Below are positions 41,447 to 45,076 of a stretch of 45,076 bases of DNA, piece after piece. The notes beneath the pieces are model-generated. The model did no database searches, had not been told where the DNA came from, and was given only the letters and a program-made list of their open reading frames with translations. Source of the DNA: Rhodospirillales bacterium (GTDB lineage: Bacteria > Pseudomonadota > Alphaproteobacteria > Acetobacterales > Acetobacteraceae); assembly GCA_025351925.1 (NCBI GenBank), contig JANXVC010000005.1, positions 1 to 45,076 of the forward strand, in the 5' to 3' direction. A program made the translations under genes and the position numbers. Positions within the stretch are counted from its first letter, which is position 1, and the number at the start of each line of letters is the position of its first letter.

Positions 41447-42934
41447 TTGGGACACCGCAGGATCCAGGTCGCGGCACCCGGGCACGCAGCCGACAAGGCA
41501 CGGCGCGAGGCGGTGCGGCGACGCGCTGTGGTCCTGCTGACGTCGGCGCTGGCGATGTCCGGCTGCTCGAGTCTTGGATCGCTCAAGCAGACCTTCCTGG
41601 GCGGGCAGTCGGGCACCGAAGGGCCGCAGCGGCTGACAGGGTTCATCGGCGCCGCCGTGGCCGACGAGGGACGGGCGGCGCTGGCGGCGCGCGAGGTCCT
41701 GGCGCTTGGCGGCACGGCGGCCGACGCAGCGGTGGCGTTGGGGTTTACACTGGCGGTCACCTTGCCTTCACGCGCCGGGCTGGGTGGCGGCGGCGCTTGC
41801 CTCGCCTATAGCCCGGACCGCAACGGGCCCGGCCAGGGCAGTCCCGAGGCCATTGTTTTCACCCCCGTCGCTCCCAGCGCCACCCTGCCCAATACCGACC
41901 GTCCGGCTGCAGTTCCGATGCTGGCCCGCGGCCTATTCGCCCTGCACGCGCGCTATGGCAAGCAACCCTTTGAGGGCCTGATCGCTCCGGCCGAGCAGCT
42001 CGCCCGGTTCGGCGTGCCAATCTCCCGTGCCTTGCTGCGCGACCTGGCGCTGGTGGCCGGGCCGCTGGCGGCAGATCCCAATGCGCGCGCCGTGTTCGCG
42101 CCGGGCGGCGTGCCGCTGGCCGAGGGCGGAACGCTGGTGCAGAACGACCTCGGCGGCACCCTGGCGCAACTCCGCACCGCGGGCGTGGGCGACCTGTATC
42201 AGGGCGCGCTGGCCCGCCGCATGGAGGACGCCTCCCGCGTCGCCGGCGGCGGACTTACCTTGGCGGATCTGCGGGCCGCGCTGCCGCGCACCGGCGCACC
42301 GCTCGTGATATCAGCGGGACGGGACAGCGTGGCGTTCCTGCCGCCGCCGGCCGATGGCGGCGTTGGAGCCGCGGCGGCGTTCCAGGCGCTGGAGGCCAAC
42401 CCGAACGACGTCCCAGGTGCGCAGGCGCGGGCGATCGGCACCGTCGCCCAATGGCGCCAAGGCGGCGGCGATGCCCAGGCGGTGCTGGCGTCTGCGTCCA
42501 CGAACGGGTCGCTGCCATCCCTGCCGGCCTCCACGGGGTTTGCCGTGCTCGACCGGAATGGCAACAGCGTCGCCTGTGCAGTGACAATGAACAACCTGTT
42601 CGGCACCGGGCGCGTGGCACCTGGCACCGGCATTCTGCTCGCACCATCGCCCCGTGCGGTCGCGCCGCCGCTGCTCTCGGCGGCGATCGCCTGGAACGCC
42701 AGCGTGCGCGGCTTCCGCGCCGCTGTCACCGGGTCCGGGCAGGAGGGCGCGGCGCTCGCGGTCGCGGTGGGCCTGACGAATGCGCTGCGGTCCACCGCCG
42801 CCATGCCGGCCATGGTGCCGGAGCCCGGGCGCGCCAACGCCATCGCCTGCTCGCGTTATCTGCCGGATAATGACGGCTCGTGCAGCTCGGCGGTCGATCC
42901 GCGCGGCACCGGGCTCGCGGTCGGCAGCAACTAG
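41447..42934 (+). CDS. Gamma-glutamyltransferase-like lipoprotein with altered active site
   Basis: A 495-residue Ntn-hydrolase-type protein related to gamma-glutamyltranspeptidase. The TTG at 41447 has a good AAGGA site; a GTG at 41513 would give a shorter lead. The N-terminus is a lipoprotein signal ending SALAMSGC (C40). GGT landmarks are visible: GGTAADAAVALGFTLAV (88-104), GLGGGGACLAY (111-121), FGTGRVAPGTGILL (385-398) and PLLSAAIAW...VTGSGQEG (408-434). Key residues differ: the substrate arginine of FREMAP is lost (FTPVAP, T139), the nucleophile threonine of TTHYS is replaced in STGFA (S362), and the Gly-Gly of GSPGG is changed. Its activity is therefore uncertain. It lies 1 nt before an aminotransferase gene. 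Confidence 0.8.
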   Translation: MGHRRIQVAAPGHAADKARREAVRRRAVVLLTSALAMSGCSSLGSLKQTFLGGQSGTEGPQRLTGFIGAAVADEGRAALAAREVLALGGTAADAAVALGFTLAVTLPSRAGLGGGGACLAYSPDRNGPGQGSPEAIVFTPVAPSATLPNTDRPAAVPMLARGLFALHARYGKQPFEGLIAPAEQLARFGVPISRALLRDLALVAGPLAADPNARAVFAPGGVPLAEGGTLVQNDLGGTLAQLRTAGVGDLYQGALARRMEDASRVAGGGLTLADLRAALPRTGAPLVISAGRDSVAFLPPPADGGVGAAAAFQALEANPNDVPGAQARAIGTVAQWRQGGGDAQAVLASASTNGSLPSLPASTGFAVLDRNGNSVACAVTMNNLFGTGRVAPGTGILLAPSPRAVAPPLLSAAIAWNASVRGFRAAVTGSGQEGAALAVAVGLTNALRSTAAMPAMVPEPGRANAIACSRYLPDNDGSCSSAVDPRGTGLAVGSN

Positions 42935-42935
42935 C

Positions 42936-44096
42936 GTGGCGTTGAAGATCGGCCGGGGGGCGCACGCGCCGGGCTTCCTGGTGATGGACGTGATCGCCGC
43001 TGCTAACGCCCGGCAGGTAGCGCTTGGGCCGTCCGATCCGCGGGTGATCCGCATGGAGGTCGGCCAGCCCGGCACCGGGGCGCCCGCCGGTGCCATCGCG
43101 GCGGTTACGTCAGCACTGCGCGGCGTTGATCCCCTCGGCTATACCGAGGCATTGGGCCGCCTGTCGCTACGCGCCCGCATCGCGGCGCACTACCAGGATT
43201 GGTATGACGCCGCGGTGCCCGCCGGACGGATCGCGGTGACGATGGGCGCGAGTGCCGCGTTCCCGCTGGCGTTCCTCGCGGCGTTCGACCCCGGCGACCG
43301 CGTGGCGCTGGCGGCGCCGTTCTACCCGCCCTACGTCAACATCCTGACCGCGCTCGGACTGCTGCCGGTCATCGTCGAGACCGGGCCCGCCACCCGCTAT
43401 CAGCCAACCGTTGCATTACTGGATCGGCTTGACCCAGTGCCGGACGGCCTCATTGTCGCCAGTCCCTGCAACCCCGCCGGCACGATGCTGACGCCGAACG
43501 AGCTCGCCGCCATCGCCGCCTGGTGCGACGCGCGCGGGGTGCGGCTGATTTCCGACGAGATCTATCACGGGCTGCACTATGACCGGCCGATTTCGACCGC
43601 TGCCGCGTTCAGCCCGCATGCCATCGTCATCAACAGCTTCTCCAAGTATTTCAGCATGACCGGGTGGCGGGTCGGCTGGATGGTGCTGCCGGACGATCTG
43701 GTGCGGCCGGTCGAGTGCCTGGCGCAGAACCTGTTTATCTCGGCGCCGCATATTTGCCAGGTGGCTGCGGAGGCCGCGTTCGACTGCACGGCCGAGCTGC
43801 AGGCCAACGTCGCGCGCTACCGCCGGGCGCGCGACCATCTGCTGGCGGCGCTGCCGAAGGCTGGGTTCCCGGACATCGCGGCGGCGGATGGGGCGTTCTA
43901 CATCTATGCCGACATCGGCGCGCGCACCAACGACAGCGTGGCGTTCTGCGCCCGCATGCTGACCGAAGCCGGCGTGGCCGCGAGCCCCGGCGTCGATTTT
44001 GACCGGACCCGCGGCATCCGCACGATGCGGTTCAGCTATTGCGGGCCTGAGGCCGATATGATCGAGGCGGCGGTCCGGTTGGCACGCTTCTGCTGA
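42936..44096 (+). CDS. PLP-dependent aminotransferase class I/II
   Basis: A 386-residue fold-type I aminotransferase. Blocks are PGFLVMDVIAAANARQ near residues 13-28, RMEVGQPGTGAP, TMGASAAFPLAFLAAFDPGD, SPCNPAGTMLT, LISDEIYHGLHYD, the PLP lysine in NSFSKYFSMTGWRVGW (K237) and a late arginine in TMRFSYC. It most resembles aspartate/aromatic-type aminotransferases. The start is a GTG at 42936, 1 nt after the GGT-like stop, so the two are coupled; the ATG at 42984 would cut into the conserved region. A strong intrinsic terminator follows. Confidence 0.9.
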   Translation: MALKIGRGAHAPGFLVMDVIAAANARQVALGPSDPRVIRMEVGQPGTGAPAGAIAAVTSALRGVDPLGYTEALGRLSLRARIAAHYQDWYDAAVPAGRIAVTMGASAAFPLAFLAAFDPGDRVALAAPFYPPYVNILTALGLLPVIVETGPATRYQPTVALLDRLDPVPDGLIVASPCNPAGTMLTPNELAAIAAWCDARGVRLISDEIYHGLHYDRPISTAAAFSPHAIVINSFSKYFSMTGWRVGWMVLPDDLVRPVECLAQNLFISAPHICQVAAEAAFDCTAELQANVARYRRARDHLLAALPKAGFPDIAAADGAFYIYADIGARTNDSVAFCARMLTEAGVAASPGVDFDRTRGIRTMRFSYCGPEADMIEAAVRLARFC

Positions 44097-44106
44097 GCAG
44101 TTGTCA

Positions 44107-44143
44107 CAGCGGGGCGCTGTAAAGGCGCCCCGCTGACAGTTTT
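44107..44143 (+). terminator. Intrinsic terminator after the aminotransferase gene
   Basis: A perfect 11-bp GC-rich stem (CAGCGGGGCGC at 44107-44117 with GCGCCCCGCTG at 44125-44135) closes a 7-nt loop and is followed by ACAGTTTT. It starts 11 nt after the stop at 44096, and the T run serves the plus strand. The RNase E gene ends 21 nt further on from the other side, and no T run is seen in that direction. Confidence 0.85.
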
Positions 44144-44163
44144 GCCCATCGTCGTATCAGGCG

Positions 44164-45076
44164 TCAGCGTCGCCACCAGCCACGCCGCTTCTCGGCCGGT
44201 GAAGCGGTGCCGTCGATCAATGTCGGGGCAATCAGCGGCGCTACGAACGGCTCGGATGCTGGCTCGATGTCGGGCTCGGCTCCAGTCTGTTCGGATGCAG
44301 CCTGCTCGGGTGCAGTCTGCTCTGATGCAGGCTCCGGCTCGGGTGTCGGCTCCGGCTCGGCCGAGGCGTGCTGAACCGGCGGCTCGGCGATCGAGTCCGG
44401 GTCGGCCAGCGATACCGTCTCAGGCACCAGCGCAACCGGTTCGGCGATGACCGGCTCCGGCTCGTCTTGTTCCGGCGGCACGAGCGCCCCGGAGACGGAT
44501 GGCTCGGCTATGGGCGGCTCGGGGACCACCGGTTCTACAGCCCGTCGCGGTGACATCGTCGCGGCGAGGGCGCGTTCCTGCTCGGCTTGTTCGATCGCGT
44601 CGAAGATGTCGAATGCGGAGCTGCCGCCGAACGGATTGGCCGGAGTCGGTCCGGCATAGGCCGGTGCCACGTAGGCCGGCACAGCACTGGCGGTGACATT
44701 CGGCTCCGCTGGAGTCGGCTCCGAGGACTCGGCGGCCGCCTCAGCGTCGCTGGGCTCACGACGCCGCCGGCGTCCACCGCGCCGACCGCGCCGCTTGCTG
44801 CGCTCGGCGTCATCGGATGCCGCATCGGCCGTCTCGGGTGCAACGGCCTCAGCAACAGCCGGCGCGTCGTCCTCCGCTGGCGCAACCGTCAGCGCCTCCA
44901 TCACCGTGGGCTCGACTACCGGCGCGTCCGCGCGCTCCGCCGCCGGCGCGTCCACTTGAGCCGCCAAAGGCATCTCTGCTGGGCTCGCCTCTGGCTCAAC
45001 GCTCACAGCCGGTTCGCTATTGGTCTCAACGACGCTCGTACTCGCGACGGCAACGTCCTCCGTCCCGTCCTCCCGG
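44164..45076 (-). CDS. rne: Ribonuclease E, C-terminal tail (partial)
   Basis: The frame is open to the right edge, so only the last 303 residues are seen. They form a disordered, acidic Ala/Pro/Glu-rich scaffold region with one arginine-rich RNA-binding patch (RSKRRGRRGGRRRRRE). A possible partner-binding microdomain follows (NPFGGSSAFDIFDAIEQAEQERA), then Glu/Pro repeats, ending EKRRGWWRR, which is a typical alphaproteobacterial RNase E terminus. RNase E is the main mRNA-decay and rRNA-processing endonuclease and scaffold of the degradosome. The catalytic half lies outside the window. Identification rests on composition and the terminal motif, so RNase G or another scaffold is less likely but possible. 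Confidence 0.75.
   Translation of the reverse strand, partial: REDGTEDVAVASTSVVETNSEPAVSVEPEASPAEMPLAAQVDAPAAERADAPVVEPTVMEALTVAPAEDDAPAVAEAVAPETADAASDDAERSKRRGRRGGRRRRREPSDAEAAAESSEPTPAEPNVTASAVPAYVAPAYAGPTPANPFGGSSAFDIFDAIEQAEQERALAATMSPRRAVEPVVPEPPIAEPSVSGALVPPEQDEPEPVIAEPVALVPETVSLADPDSIAEPPVQHASAEPEPTPEPEPASEQTAPEQAASEQTGAEPDIEPASEPFVAPLIAPTLIDGTASPAEKRRGWWRR
44241..44360. repeat. Imperfect coding repeats in the RNase E tail
   Basis: Short degenerate direct repeats (variants of GATGCAG/GGTGCAG with CTGCTC and GGCTC units) encode runs such as EPEPTPEPEP and SEQTAPEQAASEQ on the minus strand. They are within the coding frame and of a kind prone to length change by slippage. Confidence 0.5.

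Noticed and set aside
1-45076. CRISPR array, defence island or biosynthetic gene cluster
   Set aside because: No regularly spaced direct repeats, no Cas or nuclease-type defence genes and no synthase genes were seen on either strand.

Overview
The window is GC-rich bacterial chromosome with tightly packed genes, many of them coupled by 1-4 nt stop/start overlaps. The gene content points to an aerobic alphaproteobacterium, most likely Rhodospirillales and close to Acetobacteraceae. The clues are the NDUFA12-type complex I accessory protein, DUF2155 and MlaD in one run, GapR/DUF2312 and DUF1244 side by side, a three-gene proton-translocating transhydrogenase, a class I PHA synthase, and an RNase E with a long acidic Pro/Glu tail ending in Arg/Trp. 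This is an inference from gene families; no 16S gene is present.

Layout. 1-666: truncated class II ribonucleotide-reductase-like gene running off the left edge. 778-3004 (+): NDUFA12, MlaD, a small hypothetical, DUF2155 and trehalose-phosphatase. 2965-11681 (-): a seven-gene run, read from the right as glycerate 2-kinase, pyruvate kinase, a GH5-like cytoplasmic glycosidase, then a branched-chain-type ABC importer (livK, livH, a fused livM-livG, livF). 11902-12966 (+): SemiSWEET, DUF1244 and GapR/DUF2312. 13138-14413: a TetR regulator facing a broken SDR/epimerase gene across three copies of an ACCnAwCGGT repeat, then a small secreted protein. 14525-22767: an acyl-CoA synthetase divergent from pepF, an ABC1/UbiB-type kinase, pntAA-pntAB-pntB and a small coiled-coil protein. 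22773-25664: phaC divergent from a Pro-rich OmpA-like lipoprotein. 25695-30980 (+): aminotransferase, homoserine dehydrogenase, glpX and recJ. 30983-36467: accessory genes, namely an orphan thioesterase, a beta-propeller protein, an L-2-hydroxyglutarate-oxidase-like flavoprotein, a TPR-GT25 protein and a GNAT. 36468-36781: gene-free scar beside tRNA-Glu. 36902-39832: acyl-CoA synthetase divergent from isovaleryl-CoA dehydrogenase. 39840-40496: a strikingly AT-rich orphan membrane protein. 40608-44096: a DsbA-like thioredoxin, a gamma-glutamyltransferase-like lipoprotein with an altered active site, and an aminotransferase closed by a clear terminator. 44164-45076 (-): the 3' end of RNase E.

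Most of the window is core metabolism: NADPH supply by transhydrogenase, PHA storage, Asp-family amino acid synthesis, gluconeogenesis, leucine and fatty acid activation, and lipid transport. No CRISPR array, complete insertion sequence or recognisable defence system was found. The most unusual items are the AT-rich four-helix membrane protein, the GGT homologue whose nucleophile and substrate-binding residues are changed, the TetR operator triplet in front of a decayed target gene, the possible glycerate-glycoside catabolic run, and the degenerate RNR paralogue.
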